A stretch of DNA of 64,000 bases from Arthrobacter sp. EPSL27 (GTDB taxonomy: Bacteria > Actinomycetota > Actinomycetes > Actinomycetales > Micrococcaceae): contig NZ_LNUT01000005.1 in NCBI RefSeq assembly GCF_001512305.1, positions 1,151,774-1,215,773 on the forward strand. Direction: 5' to 3'. Both the position numbers and the translations under genes were made by a program. The notes under the pieces are model-generated. The model was not told where the DNA came from. It saw only the letters and a list, made by a program, of their open reading frames with translations, and searched no databases. Below, piece by piece: positions 26,289-35,095 of the stretch. The stretch's first letter is position 1; each line of letters opens with the position of its first letter.

Positions 26289-27320
26289 TCAGCGTCCGCC
26301 GCTGAGCTTCCGGCTCCGCTGCTCCCGGGCCAGGGGGCCGTACGGGTAGACGCCGACGCGCGGCCGGCTCACCTCGTCCAGCCGTATCAGTTCACCCTCC
26401 GTGAGCTGCAGTTCCGCGGCCGCCATGTTGTCGGCCAGTTGCCCGGTGCTGCGGACACCCAGAATCACCGAGGACACGGCCGGCTGTTCCGCCAGCCACG
26501 CCAGGGCCACCTGCGCCGCGGAGGCCTCGTGGTGCCGGGCGATCTCGTGCACCGCGTCCACGATGTCCCAGGTCCGCGGGTCGGCATTACGGGCTTCCCA
26601 GGCCTCCATGCCGCGCTCCGGATTTTCGCCCAGCCGGGTCGCCCCGGCCGGCGGCTGGTTCCGCTTATATTTCCCGGAAAGCCAGCCCCCGCCCAGCGGG
26701 GACCAGGGCAGCAGGCCGATTCCGGCGTCGAGCGCGGCCGGCACTATCTCGGACTCGATCTCCCGCACCAGCAGGCTGTACTGCGGCTGCAGCGTCACCG
26801 GCCCGTTCCAGCCGCGGGCTCGCGCCACGTGGACGGCTTTGGTCAGCTGCCAGCCCAGGAAGTTCGAGAAGCCGTAGTAGGCGATTTTCCCGGCCGCGAC
26901 TGCGTCCTGCAGAAACCCGAGGGACTCCTCCAGCGGCGTGACGGGGTCCCAGGCGTGCAGCTGGTACAAATCGATCTGCTCGACGCCGAGGCGCCGCAGC
27001 GAATCGTCAAGGGCGCGGTTCAGGTGCCGGCGCGAGTTGCCGACGTCGTTAGGCGCCGCGCCCATCGGGAACCGGCCTTTGGTGGCCAGCAGCACACGGC
27101 CGCCGGCCTCCGGGCGTGCCGCAAGCCAGCGGCCGATGATCTCTTCCGAGGCCCCGGAGCTGTAGACGTCAGCGGTATCGATGAAGTTGCCGCCCGCCGC
27201 GACGTAGCCGTCGAGGATCGCGTGGGACTCTTCCTCAGTGGCTTCGGCGCCGAAGGTCATGGTGCCCAGCGCATAGGCGGACACCACTGCGCCGCTGGTG
27301 CCAAGGGTGCGGTACTGCAT
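26289..27320 (-). CDS. Aldo/keto reductase
   Basis: The 343-residue TIM-barrel oxidoreductase starts YRTLGTSGAVVSAYALGTMTFG. The catalytic tetrad is visible: Asp and Tyr in FIDTADVYSSG, Lys in LLATKGRF, and His in YQLHAWDP. The C-terminal NADPH site shows ILGVRSTGQLADNM. It reduces an aldehyde or ketone with NADPH in the cytosol. A GGAGG site precedes the ATG at 27320. It lies ten bases downstream of an epimerase-type gene on the same strand, so the two are probably cotranscribed and may act on one carbohydrate. Confidence 0.88.
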   Translation of the reverse strand: MQYRTLGTSGAVVSAYALGTMTFGAEATEEESHAILDGYVAAGGNFIDTADVYSSGASEEIIGRWLAARPEAGGRVLLATKGRFPMGAAPNDVGNSRRHLNRALDDSLRRLGVEQIDLYQLHAWDPVTPLEESLGFLQDAVAAGKIAYYGFSNFLGWQLTKAVHVARARGWNGPVTLQPQYSLLVREIESEIVPAALDAGIGLLPWSPLGGGWLSGKYKRNQPPAGATRLGENPERGMEAWEARNADPRTWDIVDAVHEIARHHEASAAQVALAWLAEQPAVSSVILGVRSTGQLADNMAAAELQLTEGELIRLDEVSRPRVGVYPYGPLAREQRSRKLSGGR

Positions 27321-27330
27321 AACCGCCTCC

Positions 27331-28203
27331 TCAGTCTTCGGTGGGAGTGGTGCGGAGCGGGTGGTAGTTCCGCCAGCTGTGCTCCGGCGCGTAGCCAAGC
27401 AGCCGCTTGGCCTTGTCGATCGACAGCAGGGTCTCGTGCTCGCCGAGCTCCTTCGTCACCGGGACGCCGGGGAACACCTCCGCGGCGAGGCTGGCGCTGG
27501 AGCGGCTCATCACGGTGTCCGCGTTGGCGATGATGAAGGCCTCGAAGCCCGGGGTGCCGTGTTCCAGGGCGCGCGCCACCGCTTGCGCGCCGTCCCGGCC
27601 GTCAATGTAGCCCCACAGGTTCCACTTGCGCAGCCGCGCGTCGGCGTCGAAGCCGGGGAATTCCTCGTAGTCCTCCGGGTCCATGACGTTGGAGAAGCGC
27701 AGCCCGGTAATGCTCAGTTCCGGATCCCAGCGGGTGAGCTGGACCGCCATCTGTTCCTCGAGGTGCTTGACCAGGGAGTACGTGCTTTCCGGCCGGGCCG
27801 GGTATTCCTCGTCCACCGGGATGTAGGGCGGGTCGACGTCGAACGGCAGTCCCAGCACCGTCTCACTGGAGGCGTAGACAATCTTCTTGATCCCGGCCCG
27901 GCGGGCCGCCTGGAACACGTTGTACGTCGCCTGCATGTTGTTCTCGAACGTTGCGGCGTCCGGGGCAAGGCCAGGGGCCGGGATCGCGGCCAGGTGCACC
28001 ACCGCATCAAGACCGGAGTGCCGGTCCTCCAGGCCCAGGAAAACATCCACCACCTGCCCGTAGTTGCGCAGGTCCACCTCGGCAAACCCGGGCTCGCGCG
28101 TGCCGGTACGGTCCAGGCTGGTCACCTCGTGGCCGTCCTGCCTGAGCCGGCGGACCACAGTGCGGCCCAGTTTTCCGTTTCCTCCGGTAACAGCGACTCT
28201 CAT
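27331..28203 (-). CDS. NAD-dependent epimerase/dehydratase family protein
   Basis: This 290-residue extended SDR begins RVAVTGGNGKLGRTVVRRL, an extended Rossmann motif (GGxGxxG). The active-site YSLVK follows a serine in IVYASSETVLG. LHLAAIPAPG-like residues (VVHLAAIPAPG) bind the cofactor. Uronate dehydrogenases and nucleotide-sugar epimerases look like this; the proximity to sugar-acid genes makes uronate dehydrogenase an option, but I cannot prove it. AAGGAG lies five bases before the ATG. Confidence 0.82.
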   Translation of the reverse strand: MRVAVTGGNGKLGRTVVRRLRQDGHEVTSLDRTGTREPGFAEVDLRNYGQVVDVFLGLEDRHSGLDAVVHLAAIPAPGLAPDAATFENNMQATYNVFQAARRAGIKKIVYASSETVLGLPFDVDPPYIPVDEEYPARPESTYSLVKHLEEQMAVQLTRWDPELSITGLRFSNVMDPEDYEEFPGFDADARLRKWNLWGYIDGRDGAQAVARALEHGTPGFEAFIIANADTVMSRSSASLAAEVFPGVPVTKELGEHETLLSIDKAKRLLGYAPEHSWRNYHPLRTTPTED

Positions 28204-28342
28204 CAGAACTCCTTACGACGGCGGGGGTTTGTTCCACCCTAGGGGGCGGGCGGCTGCAGTGCACGGCCCGGGGCAATGGTGGCGCGGCGCCGCGTGACTT
28301 TTGGCCCTAGGCGCTGCCGGCTGTCCCGGGCAGGCTGGGGCC

Positions 28343-28807
28343 ATGAACGCTGACCAGCGGGTAGTCGTGGGCGTGGACGGTTCGGATTTCTCGACGACGG
28401 CGCTGCGGCTCGCCGGGCGCATGGCCGGAAGCCTGGGCGCGCCGCTGGAGGTGGTGACGTGCCTGGGCACGTCGGACCACTTCCTCGCCTCCCATCTGCC
28501 CGAAGAGAGCTCACCCACCACCACGCAGCTGGAGGAGACGGCCAAACGGCTTGTCGATGAGTCCCTGGACCGCGCCTTCGGCGGCGCCGTTCCGGAGGGA
28601 CTGACCCGCACCGTGAAGTTCGGGTCCCCCGCCAAGGTCCTGGTGGAGGAGAGCCGCGATGCGCAACTGCTGGTGGTGGGCCGCCGCGGCCGCGGCGGTA
28701 TCCTCCCGCAGGTGATGGGCTCGGTCAGCGGCGCCTGCGTGGCCCACGCCCACTGCCCGGTGCTGGTGGTCGGAGAAGGTACGGACAATCCCCAGGCTCG
28801 CGGGTGA
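28343..28807 (+). CDS. Universal stress protein (UspA family)
   Basis: The 154-residue single-domain protein starts QRVVVGVDGSDFSTTALRLA, and the ATP-binding loop is GRRGRGGILPQVMGSVSGAC (G-x2-G-x9-G-S type) followed by HCPVLVVGEG. It should bind ATP and dimerise, acting in stress survival. The start at 28343 precedes the conserved first strand; an in-frame start at 28301 only adds unrelated residues. The next gene overlaps by four bases (GTGA). Confidence 0.9.
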   Translation: MNADQRVVVGVDGSDFSTTALRLAGRMAGSLGAPLEVVTCLGTSDHFLASHLPEESSPTTTQLEETAKRLVDESLDRAFGGAVPEGLTRTVKFGSPAKVLVEESRDAQLLVVGRRGRGGILPQVMGSVSGACVAHAHCPVLVVGEGTDNPQARG

Positions 28808-29559
28808 ACCGCCGGCCGGTCCCGGAACCACCGCAGGGAACGGGCCGCACCATGGGCCGGACACGTCGGCCGTCTTCCCTCCGCGGCCCCGCGGCGGCCC
28901 TTGCCGCTGCAGCCATCGCCGCCGGCTACGTCCTGGCCGCCCGGCCCCGGCTGCTCCGCTGGGGTGCCACCGCGCAGGAGGCCGCCGGGCCGCTCCCGGG
29001 AGACGAGCTGGTCCGGGTGCCACGGATGCAGAGCACCCGCGCCGTCACCATCAACGCACCGGCCTCGGACGTGTGGCCCTGGCTGGTCCAGCTGGGTTCA
29101 GGGCGCGGGGGAATGTACAGCTACGACGTCCTGGAGAACGCGGCGGGCCTCGGCATGGTCAGTGCCGACCGGATCCTGCCTGAGTTCCAGCAGCTCGACG
29201 TCGGCGACGCCATTCCGCTGGGCCGCGGCCTCGCGATCCCGGTCCGGCGGCTGGAAGCCGGGTCCGTGCTGGGTCTTGGCGGCACCATGGATCCGCGCAC
29301 CGGCGGCCCCGTCCCGGCCGGAGCCGCTGCCGGCGGACCCCGGCTGCAGTGCGGCTGGACGTTTGTCCTGCAGCCGCTCGGTGCCCGCACCACGCGGCTG
29401 CTGTCCCGGACCCGGTACGACTATGCGCCGCTGCCCCTGGGGCTGCTCCTCCGGCCGGCGCTGGAACCCCTGCAGTTCCTGATGGAACGCCGGATGCTGC
29501 TGGGCATCAAGTCCCGGGCCGAGGGGCACGGGCCGCACCAGGGCCGCGCGGGTGCGTGA
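28804..29559 (+). CDS. SRPBCC-fold family protein with N-terminal membrane segment
   Basis: The 251-residue protein has a basic proline-rich start, one hydrophobic stretch (GPAAALAAAAIAAGYVLAA) and then a START/SRPBCC-like hydrophobic-pocket domain: STRAVTINAPASDVWPWLVQ, GMYSYDVLENAAGL, and a C-terminal LLRPALEPLQFLMERRML helix. Members bind lipids or other hydrophobic compounds. It is coupled to the UspA gene by a four-base overlap. The GTG at 28804 is taken as start; ATG 28852 would begin right before the membrane segment. Confidence 0.7.
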   Translation: MNRRPVPEPPQGTGRTMGRTRRPSSLRGPAAALAAAAIAAGYVLAARPRLLRWGATAQEAAGPLPGDELVRVPRMQSTRAVTINAPASDVWPWLVQLGSGRGGMYSYDVLENAAGLGMVSADRILPEFQQLDVGDAIPLGRGLAIPVRRLEAGSVLGLGGTMDPRTGGPVPAGAAAGGPRLQCGWTFVLQPLGARTTRLLSRTRYDYAPLPLGLLLRPALEPLQFLMERRMLLGIKSRAEGHGPHQGRAGA

Positions 29560-29650
29560 CCTAGTGCCCTACGTCGGCCGGCTCCTGCCGGTCTAGCGTT
29601 AATGACTGAGGGCGGTGGCCGGCCGCCCGCCGGATTCCGGGAGGTCAACG

Positions 29651-30382
29651 GTGAAGTCCGCCAAAACCAGCATCATTGCCGGTGTCGCCCTGATGGCAGC
29701 CGGTGTGCTCCTGCTGCTTGATCTGCTGGGGATCCTCGACAGCGCAGCCCTCGTGTGGCCGCTGATGTTCGCCGCAGCCGGGACCACCTTCCTGGTCCTG
29801 TTCTTCCGCCGCCGCGACAACTGGTGGGCAGCGATTCCCGGCTCGGTGTTCTGGGGACTGGCCGCGGTCATCCTGATCACCCAGCTCTGGCCCGGCCCTG
29901 CGGCGCACTGGGCCGGGGCCTTCCTGTTCCTGTTTATGGCCGCAGGGTTCGCCGCGGTCTACGTGCGCGAACCCGCCAACTGGTGGGCGGTGATCCCCGC
30001 CGGGGTGATGCTGACGCTGTCCTTCGTGGTGGCCCTTCCGCCGGCCTGGCAGGGCATGGCGGTGGCTGCGGTCCTGTTCCTGGGCCTGGCCGCCACGTTC
30101 GCGGTGTTGTCACTGATACCCGTCCGGCCGGAGCACCGCCCGGCCCAGCTGGGCAGCGTTCCCAGCGACCCCGGGGATGCCGTGCCGGCAAAGATGAAGT
30201 GGCCGCTGATCCCAGCCGCGGTCTTGGCCGTGTTGGGACTGATTTTCGCCCTGCAGGCCACGGCACTGCTCACCGCGAGCGAATTCTTCGTTCCGGTGCT
30301 CCTGGTGCTCGCCGGGGTGGCGCTGCTGGTCTACGCCTACCGCCACCGCACCGGCGGCCACCACAACGTGCACGGGGCCTAA
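29651..30382 (+). CDS. Polytopic membrane protein of unknown function
   Basis: This 243-residue protein has seven or eight hydrophobic helices and no catalytic motif. Repeated features are RRRDNWWAAIPGSVFWG and VREPANWWAVIPAGVML, suggesting an internal duplication. LLLDLLGILDSAALVWPLMFAAAG near the N-terminus resembles the LiaF/DUF5668-type transmembrane region. The GTG at 29651 follows GGGAGG by six bases, which fixes the start. Its role is unknown. Confidence 0.6.
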   Translation: MKSAKTSIIAGVALMAAGVLLLLDLLGILDSAALVWPLMFAAAGTTFLVLFFRRRDNWWAAIPGSVFWGLAAVILITQLWPGPAAHWAGAFLFLFMAAGFAAVYVREPANWWAVIPAGVMLTLSFVVALPPAWQGMAVAAVLFLGLAATFAVLSLIPVRPEHRPAQLGSVPSDPGDAVPAKMKWPLIPAAVLAVLGLIFALQATALLTASEFFVPVLLVLAGVALLVYAYRHRTGGHHNVHGA

Positions 30383-30385
30383 GGG

Positions 30386-30799
30386 TCAGGCGTCACCTGC
30401 GAGGACGGCGAGGGCCGCCTGCAGCCGGGCGCCGGCGTCGTCCGCCACCTCGCGGACGGCGGGGGTGCCGCTGAGCTGCACCATGGTTTGCGGATCGATG
30501 GCCTGGACTGTTGTGGCCGTCTCCCCCGGTCCGCGGCGCACCACCACGTTGCAGGGCAGCAGCGCCCCGAGTTCCGGCTCGGCCGCGAGCGCCCGGCTGG
30601 CGAGCCCCGGGTTGCAGGCACCGAGGATGACGTAGTCCCCCAGCGTTTCCGCGGCCTCCTCGCCGAGCTTGGCGGCAAATGTGGCGCGCACATCGATTTC
30701 GGACAATATCCCGAAGCCCTGGCCGGCAAGCGCCTCGCGCGTTTTCGCGACGGCGTCCTCCCAGCTCAGCGGGACAACGGCCGTGTGGGTGTAGCTCAT
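30386..30799 (-). CDS. DUF302 domain-containing protein
   Basis: The 137-residue cytosolic protein is one DUF302 domain. Family motifs are SWEDAVAKTREALAGQGFGILSEID (in part), then ETLGDYVILGACNPGLASRAL and LLPCNVVVRR, with the two conserved cysteines in GACNP and LPCN. The fold may bind a small ligand or metal; the role is unknown. The ATG at 30799 has AAGGAG seven bases upstream. It lies downstream of the phosphoribosyltransferase-hydrolase fusion by four bases, so both are probably in one unit. Confidence 0.82.
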   Translation of the reverse strand: MSYTHTAVVPLSWEDAVAKTREALAGQGFGILSEIDVRATFAAKLGEEAAETLGDYVILGACNPGLASRALAAEPELGALLPCNVVVRRGPGETATTVQAIDPQTMVQLSGTPAVREVADDAGARLQAALAVLAGDA

Positions 30800-30803
30800 G
30801 CAG

Positions 30804-32153
30804 TTACTCCTTGGGGCCAGCGGTGGCCGGCAGAAGATAATCGACAAACCAGTCCCGGGCGAGAATGGCAGCTGCCGCCAGCGTACCCGGTTCCTCGAAG
30901 AGATGGGTGGCACCCTGCACCACGGCAAGCTGGTTGGGGCAGCGCATCATGGACTTCGCCTTGCGGTTGAGCTCCAGCACCTCGTAGTCGTAGCTGCCCA
31001 CAATCAGGAGCGTGGGCGCCCGCACGGCGGACAGCCGGGGGCCGGCCAGATCGGGGCGGCCGCCGCGGGAGACCACGGCGTCGATCCGGGCGGTCGGTTC
31101 GGAGGCGGCCCAGAGCGCGGCCCCGGCGCCCGTGCTCGCCCCGAAGTAGCCAATGGTGCACGACGCCGTGTCCCGCCGGCTGGAGAGCCAGTCGGTGGCA
31201 GCGGACAGCCGGCGGGCCAGCAGTTCGATGTCGAAAACGTTGGCCCGGTTCCGCTCCTCAGCGGGGGTCAGCAGGTCAAGGAGCAGGGTTCCAAGGCCGG
31301 CCTGCTGGAGCACGCCGGCCACGTAGCGGTTCCGCGGGCTGTGCCGGCTGCTCCCGCTGCCGTGCGCGAAGACCACCACGCCACGGGCCGGGACCGGCAG
31401 GTGCAGCTGCCCCTGGAGCCGGATTCCGCGCGACGGGATCTCGACTTCCTCCTCGAACTCGGCCGCGGACTCTTCCGCCGGTTCGGTCTTTCGGGCGGCC
31501 GGCTGCGAATTCTGCAGGCGCTTGGCCGCGGCGTCGAGCAGCTGCACCACCTCGTCGTCCTCGGTGGGCGAGAAATCCCGGTAGTGGTAACCCACCGCGG
31601 AGAAATGGTGCGGGGTGGCCAGGCACACCACCTCGTCGGGCTCGGTCAGGCTGCCAAGGGTATCGGCGGGGGCCACCGGCACTGCCAGGATGACCCTCGC
31701 GGCACCAAGCTGCCGGGCCACCCGGCAGGCCACCCTGGCCGTGGAGCCGGTGGCGATGCCGTCGTCGACGATCACCGCGATGCGTCCCGTCAGATCCTGG
31801 CGGGTCCGGCCTTTCCGGAACCGTGCCACCCGGTTCTCCAGCACGGTGCGTTCGCGGTCCTCGACAGCTTTCAGCTCCGCATCGCTGATCCGGGCATGGG
31901 CGAGGACCCGTTCTTCGAGCACCCGGGCGCCGCCCTCCCCGATGGCGCCCATGGCCAGCTCGGGCTGGTAGGGAAGTCCCAGTTTCCGGACCACGATCAC
32001 GTCCAGCGGCGCGTCGAGGGCTGCGGCCACTTCGAAGGCCACCGGGACGCCGCCGCGGGGAAGGCCCAGGACCACGATGTCCTGGCCCCGCAAGTCCGAG
32101 AGCCTGCGCCCCAGATGCCTCCCGGCGTCGACCCTGTCTTCGAAAATGCTCAT
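30804..32153 (-). CDS. Phosphoribosyltransferase fused to an alpha/beta hydrolase
   Basis: The 449-residue protein joins two enzymes. Residues 1-215 are a type I phosphoribosyltransferase: GLPRGGVPVAFEVA near 30-42 and the PRPP loop VIVDDGIATGSTA at 127-139. Residues about 235-449 are a dienelactone-hydrolase-like alpha/beta hydrolase with VVVFAHGSGSSRHSPRN (oxyanion region), the nucleophile S340 in GASTGAG, an Asp in GSYDYEV and a His in GATHLFEEPG. The acidic linker (221-238) separates them. The reactions are unknown. The ATG at 32153 is chosen because it starts the conserved IFEDRVDAGRHLGRRL helix. Confidence 0.85.
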   Translation of the reverse strand: MSIFEDRVDAGRHLGRRLSDLRGQDIVVLGLPRGGVPVAFEVAAALDAPLDVIVVRKLGLPYQPELAMGAIGEGGARVLEERVLAHARISDAELKAVEDRERTVLENRVARFRKGRTRQDLTGRIAVIVDDGIATGSTARVACRVARQLGAARVILAVPVAPADTLGSLTEPDEVVCLATPHHFSAVGYHYRDFSPTEDDEVVQLLDAAAKRLQNSQPAARKTEPAEESAAEFEEEVEIPSRGIRLQGQLHLPVPARGVVVFAHGSGSSRHSPRNRYVAGVLQQAGLGTLLLDLLTPAEERNRANVFDIELLARRLSAATDWLSSRRDTASCTIGYFGASTGAGAALWAASEPTARIDAVVSRGGRPDLAGPRLSAVRAPTLLIVGSYDYEVLELNRKAKSMMRCPNQLAVVQGATHLFEEPGTLAAAAILARDWFVDYLLPATAGPKE

Positions 32154-32538
32154 CGGTACGGCTTTCCAATCGGAGATCTCGGCCGTGGCACCCGTCCAGG
32201 CATGCAGTCCGCAGGCTGGGAAATTGACCAGTTGGCCGCTCTCTCCCACTATCTGCCAGGAACCAGGAAGGGGTGAGGGCCTTTATGCCCGTTTTCGTTC
32301 CGCCCCCGGCCGGCCCCCGTGGCTGCTCGGTAGAGCCGCAGAGGCGGCGCAGTGGAGCCGCAGTGAAGAGGGCGCCGGGGTTGTGGCACTCTGGGTCAGA
32401 AGGACGGAACCGGCTGTATATAATTTTCCGGTACGGTTCTGCAGCGGGCCGTTGGATTGTTCTTCGATCCGGCCGGCTGCCGTCCACTATTGCCTTTCTC
32501 CGCAACGGTAGGCCTCCGGCCGGGTCGCATTGACCTGA
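32154..32538. promoter_or_regulatory. Divergent intergenic region with a consensus -10 box
   Basis: This gap separates the fusion gene (-) from the GAF-ANTAR gene (+). It contains a perfect TATAAT at 32419-32424 in the plus direction, about 115 bp before the GAF-ANTAR start, but no clear -35 box at 16-18 bp upstream. A GC-rich part (32310-32390) shows no conserved gene. Nothing else can be supported. Confidence 0.4.
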
Positions 32539-33309
32539 GTGAAACGGCACGACGAGACAGTGGTTAGCGAATCAACCGCAGCCTCCACGGAGGCAACTTC
32601 AACCAACCAGCACCTGCAGGAACTGGTGCTCAGCAGCTCCGATGTTGAGGAGTTCCTGCGCGAACTGGCGCGGGTCTCCGCTCGCAGCCTGTCGGAGCCC
32701 GGCGACGAGATCCTTTGCGGGATCACGCTCTTCCGGCACCGCAAGGCCGCGACGGTGGCCAGCAGCAGCGCGGCCGCCCAGGCCATGGACGAAATCCAGT
32801 ACACGTTTGGCGACGGCCCCTGTGTGACAGCGTCCCGGGAGCAGGAAACCGTCCACGTCCGGGACCTCGAGGAGTGCTCCCGCTGGCCGCAGTTCGCCGA
32901 AACGGTCCGCGGACAGGGCGTTCGCTCCATCCTGGCCCTGCCGTTCCTGCTCGACGGCGACACCCGGGCGGCCCTCAACCTGTACTCGCACCGGCCCCGC
33001 CGGTTCGATGGCCGGGCGATGGAGCTGGCCCGGGACTTCGTCAGCCAGACCTCACTGGCACTGCGCCTGGCCGTGCGGTTCGCGCACTACAGCGACAAGG
33101 CGGCGAACCTGAAGGCCACGCTGGAGAGCCGGACCAGTATCGACGTCGCGGTGGGCATCATCATGGCGCAAAACCGCTGCAGCCAGGCTGAGGCGTTCGA
33201 ACTGCTCAAGGCGGCCTCCAGCGCGCGCAACATCAAACTGCACGCCGTGGCGGCCGGCGTCGTGGAATCGCTGGGCAAGGGCCCGGCCCGGACGCACTTC
33301 GACGTCTAG
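32539..33309 (+). CDS. GAF and ANTAR domain RNA-binding regulator
   Basis: The 256-residue protein has an N-terminal GAF domain (about residues 30-180: TFGDGPCVTASREQETVHV, SILALPFLLDGDTRAALNLY) and a C-terminal ANTAR domain (about 190-248: LESRTSIDVAVGIIMAQNRCS, AFELLKAASSARNIKLHAVA). ANTAR domains bind paired hairpins in nascent RNA and prevent transcription termination; the GAF domain would sense a small molecule. It is common in Actinobacteria in this arrangement. No target loops are evident nearby. A GTG start is used; a second GTG lies at 32560. Confidence 0.9.
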   Translation: MKRHDETVVSESTAASTEATSTNQHLQELVLSSSDVEEFLRELARVSARSLSEPGDEILCGITLFRHRKAATVASSSAAAQAMDEIQYTFGDGPCVTASREQETVHVRDLEECSRWPQFAETVRGQGVRSILALPFLLDGDTRAALNLYSHRPRRFDGRAMELARDFVSQTSLALRLAVRFAHYSDKAANLKATLESRTSIDVAVGIIMAQNRCSQAEAFELLKAASSARNIKLHAVAAGVVESLGKGPARTHFDV

Positions 33310-33318
33310 GCCGACGGG

Positions 33319-33993
33319 CTAGGGCGCGGCCGCCACATCCAGAATGGTGCGGATGGTGTCCTCCTGCGCGAGGATCCGGAAGTGGCCCGCGGTGTCCAGC
33401 TGGATGTTCCGGGCCCCCGGGAGGGAACTGCCTTCCGGGATGTGGGGATCGAAACGGCCGTAGACCGAGGTGATGTGCTCGTTGACGCGTTCCTCGCGGG
33501 CGAGCTGCCGGGTGACGGCGCTCCGGGGCGAGAAAGCCCGGAGGCTCGGCACCAGCATGAACGAGGCGTACCGCGAACCGGAGAACGGTGCGCAGACCGC
33601 CACCATGCCGGCGATGCGGTGCTCGGGGTCCAGCTGCATCATCACGAACTTTCCGATCAGGCCGCCTTTGCTGTGCGCAACGATCACGGCGTCCTTGAGG
33701 TCATGGTCCCGGATGTAGGCCGCGATCAGGTCCGCGGCCTTCGGCACCGCGCGCCGGTTCCGGCGCAGCAGCGCCACCACATGCACCGGGTGGCCGGCCC
33801 CGTGCAGGCGCTGGACCAGGGGCAGCATAAAGCGCCAGTCCTCGTAGACGCCGGGAATCACGACGACGGGCCGGCCGGGTCCGTCGAGGAACTCCTCCGG
33901 CCGGGTCCGCGAGAGTGCGCCGAGGACCTGCCGGCCGGCTGCGTAGAGATAGTCCTGGACCCACCAGCGGGCGGCCTGCAGGATCCCGCTCAC
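33319..33993 (-). CDS. Alpha/beta hydrolase (lipase-like)
   Basis: The 224-residue protein has a core VVVIPGVYEDWRFMLPLVQRL, the nucleophile elbow VAHSKGG, and a closing NIQLDTAGHFRIL carrying the catalytic His. The catalytic acid is probably in YGRFDPHIP. These features match small secreted-type or cytosolic esterases of the PGAP1/lipase class, but no signal peptide is visible. The start overlaps the stop of the upstream hydrolase gene by four bases, so two hydrolases form an operon. Confidence 0.78.
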   Translation of the reverse strand: MSGILQAARWWVQDYLYAAGRQVLGALSRTRPEEFLDGPGRPVVVIPGVYEDWRFMLPLVQRLHGAGHPVHVVALLRRNRRAVPKAADLIAAYIRDHDLKDAVIVAHSKGGLIGKFVMMQLDPEHRIAGMVAVCAPFSGSRYASFMLVPSLRAFSPRSAVTRQLAREERVNEHITSVYGRFDPHIPEGSSLPGARNIQLDTAGHFRILAQEDTIRTILDVAAAP

Positions 33994-34790
33994 GCGCCGA
34001 GGTCCTGCCGGGTTTCCGGAGCCGCCGGGTGGGCCGCGGCAAAGTCCAGGATGGCTGCGGCCACTTCAGCGGCGCGGTTGTGCTGCACCACGTGACCGGC
34101 CCCTTCAATCTCGACCGGCGTCGCCCGGACAGCCCGGGCCGCCAGCCTGCGGCACCAGTCCGCCGTGGCCACAGGGTCGCTGGCGCCGCGCAGCACGAGG
34201 ACCGGCGCCGCAACGCCGGCGAGCCGGTCCTCGATGGGGTAGTCCATCATGACGCGCAGGGTCTTCAGGTACCAGCCCGGGCCGCAGCGCAGGTAGTCCG
34301 TGAAGACCAGGGCGTTGGAGGACGGGCTCTCGTGGAAGAGGCTGTCTTTGCCGAGGGCCAGGGCCTGCTGGAGGACGGTGCGTCGCCGCGGATCGGTCAC
34401 CGGGCCCATGAGCACCAGCTGGGGTACCCGGCCGGGCTGCTGCAGGGCAGTCTCCACGGCAAACTGGGCGCCCATCGAGTGCCCCACCAGGACGAAGTCC
34501 AGGACCCCGAGCTGCTCGAGGGCGCCCAGGATGTACGTTGCATGGTCCGGGACCGACAGCGTGTGGTCCGGCCGCGGGGTCTCGCCGAAGCCGGGAAGGT
34601 CGATCGAGTACGTGTCACCGGTTTCCGCCAGCAGGCCGTGGAGCCTGCGGTAGTAGCGGTGCGAGACGCCGATGCCATGGACCAGGACGACGGCGGCCCG
34701 GGCGGCCTTGGGGCCGGCGGCAGCCTTGGAGACGAAAACATGGCCGATATGGCCTCCCGCCTCGATCTCGAAGCGTTCGGGCCTGGTCAT
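33990..34790 (-). CDS. Alpha/beta fold hydrolase
   Basis: This 266-residue protein is a standard alpha/beta hydrolase: the oxyanion loop VVLVHGIGVSHRYYRRL near residue 34, the nucleophile elbow LVGHSMGAQFAVETAL (Ser in GHSMG), the acid in LRGASDPVA, and the His in GAGHVVQHN. It resembles ester or haloperoxidase-like hydrolases; the substrate is unknown. It is coupled to the downstream lipase-like gene. The upstream AT-rich stretch contains an AAGCATACT motif at 34842. Confidence 0.85.
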   Translation of the reverse strand: MTRPERFEIEAGGHIGHVFVSKAAAGPKAARAAVVLVHGIGVSHRYYRRLHGLLAETGDTYSIDLPGFGETPRPDHTLSVPDHATYILGALEQLGVLDFVLVGHSMGAQFAVETALQQPGRVPQLVLMGPVTDPRRRTVLQQALALGKDSLFHESPSSNALVFTDYLRCGPGWYLKTLRVMMDYPIEDRLAGVAAPVLVLRGASDPVATADWCRRLAARAVRATPVEIEGAGHVVQHNRAAEVAAAILDFAAAHPAAPETRQDLGA

Positions 34791-34839
34791 GGTGGCTCTT
34801 TTCTGTTCAGCGCTTACTTTGCTCCGCCGGTCAGCGTCC

Positions 34840-34853
34840 AGTAAGCATACTGA
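34840..34853. promoter_or_regulatory. AGTAAGCATACTGA element upstream of the hydrolase operon
   Basis: This sequence, about 50 bp upstream of the minus-strand ATG at 34790, is close to the palindrome at 3090 and the AAGCATACTT at 25436. On the minus strand it reads CAGTATGCTTAC, with TATGCT as a possible -10 box. It also lies just before the convergent end of a small gene. Confidence 0.3.
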
Positions 34854-34866
34854 CAGATTCGCCTCC

Positions 34867-35076
34867 TCAGTCGCCGCCCTGGTCCCGTTCAGTGAACTCC
34901 TCATCGAGGTCGTAGTGCCGGAACTCGGTCTCCGGGTGGGGTCCGCCCTCGGACAGATACTCATGGTTCAGCTGGCGCTCGACCTGGCTGTCAAGGACCT
35001 GCAGGTCCTTGTCTTCGACCTTGCTGAGGTCCTCCGGGAACTCGTCCTCGGGGGTGAGACGGAGCTTCTCGCTCAT
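34867..35076 (-). CDS. Small acidic hypothetical protein
   Basis: This 69-residue protein starts MSEKLRLTPEDEFPEDLSKV and is rich in Glu and Asp (for example ETEFRHYDLDEEF). It contains a helix DKDLQVLDSQVERQLNHEYL with heptad-like leucines. I do not recognise a family. The GGGGAGG site eight bases upstream supports the start. It lies 19 bp after the VOC gene on the same strand, so they may be cotranscribed. Confidence 0.6.
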   Translation of the reverse strand: MSEKLRLTPEDEFPEDLSKVEDKDLQVLDSQVERQLNHEYLSEGGPHPETEFRHYDLDEEFTERDQGGD

Positions 35077-35095
35077 TGCCTGCCTCCCCTGCAGC

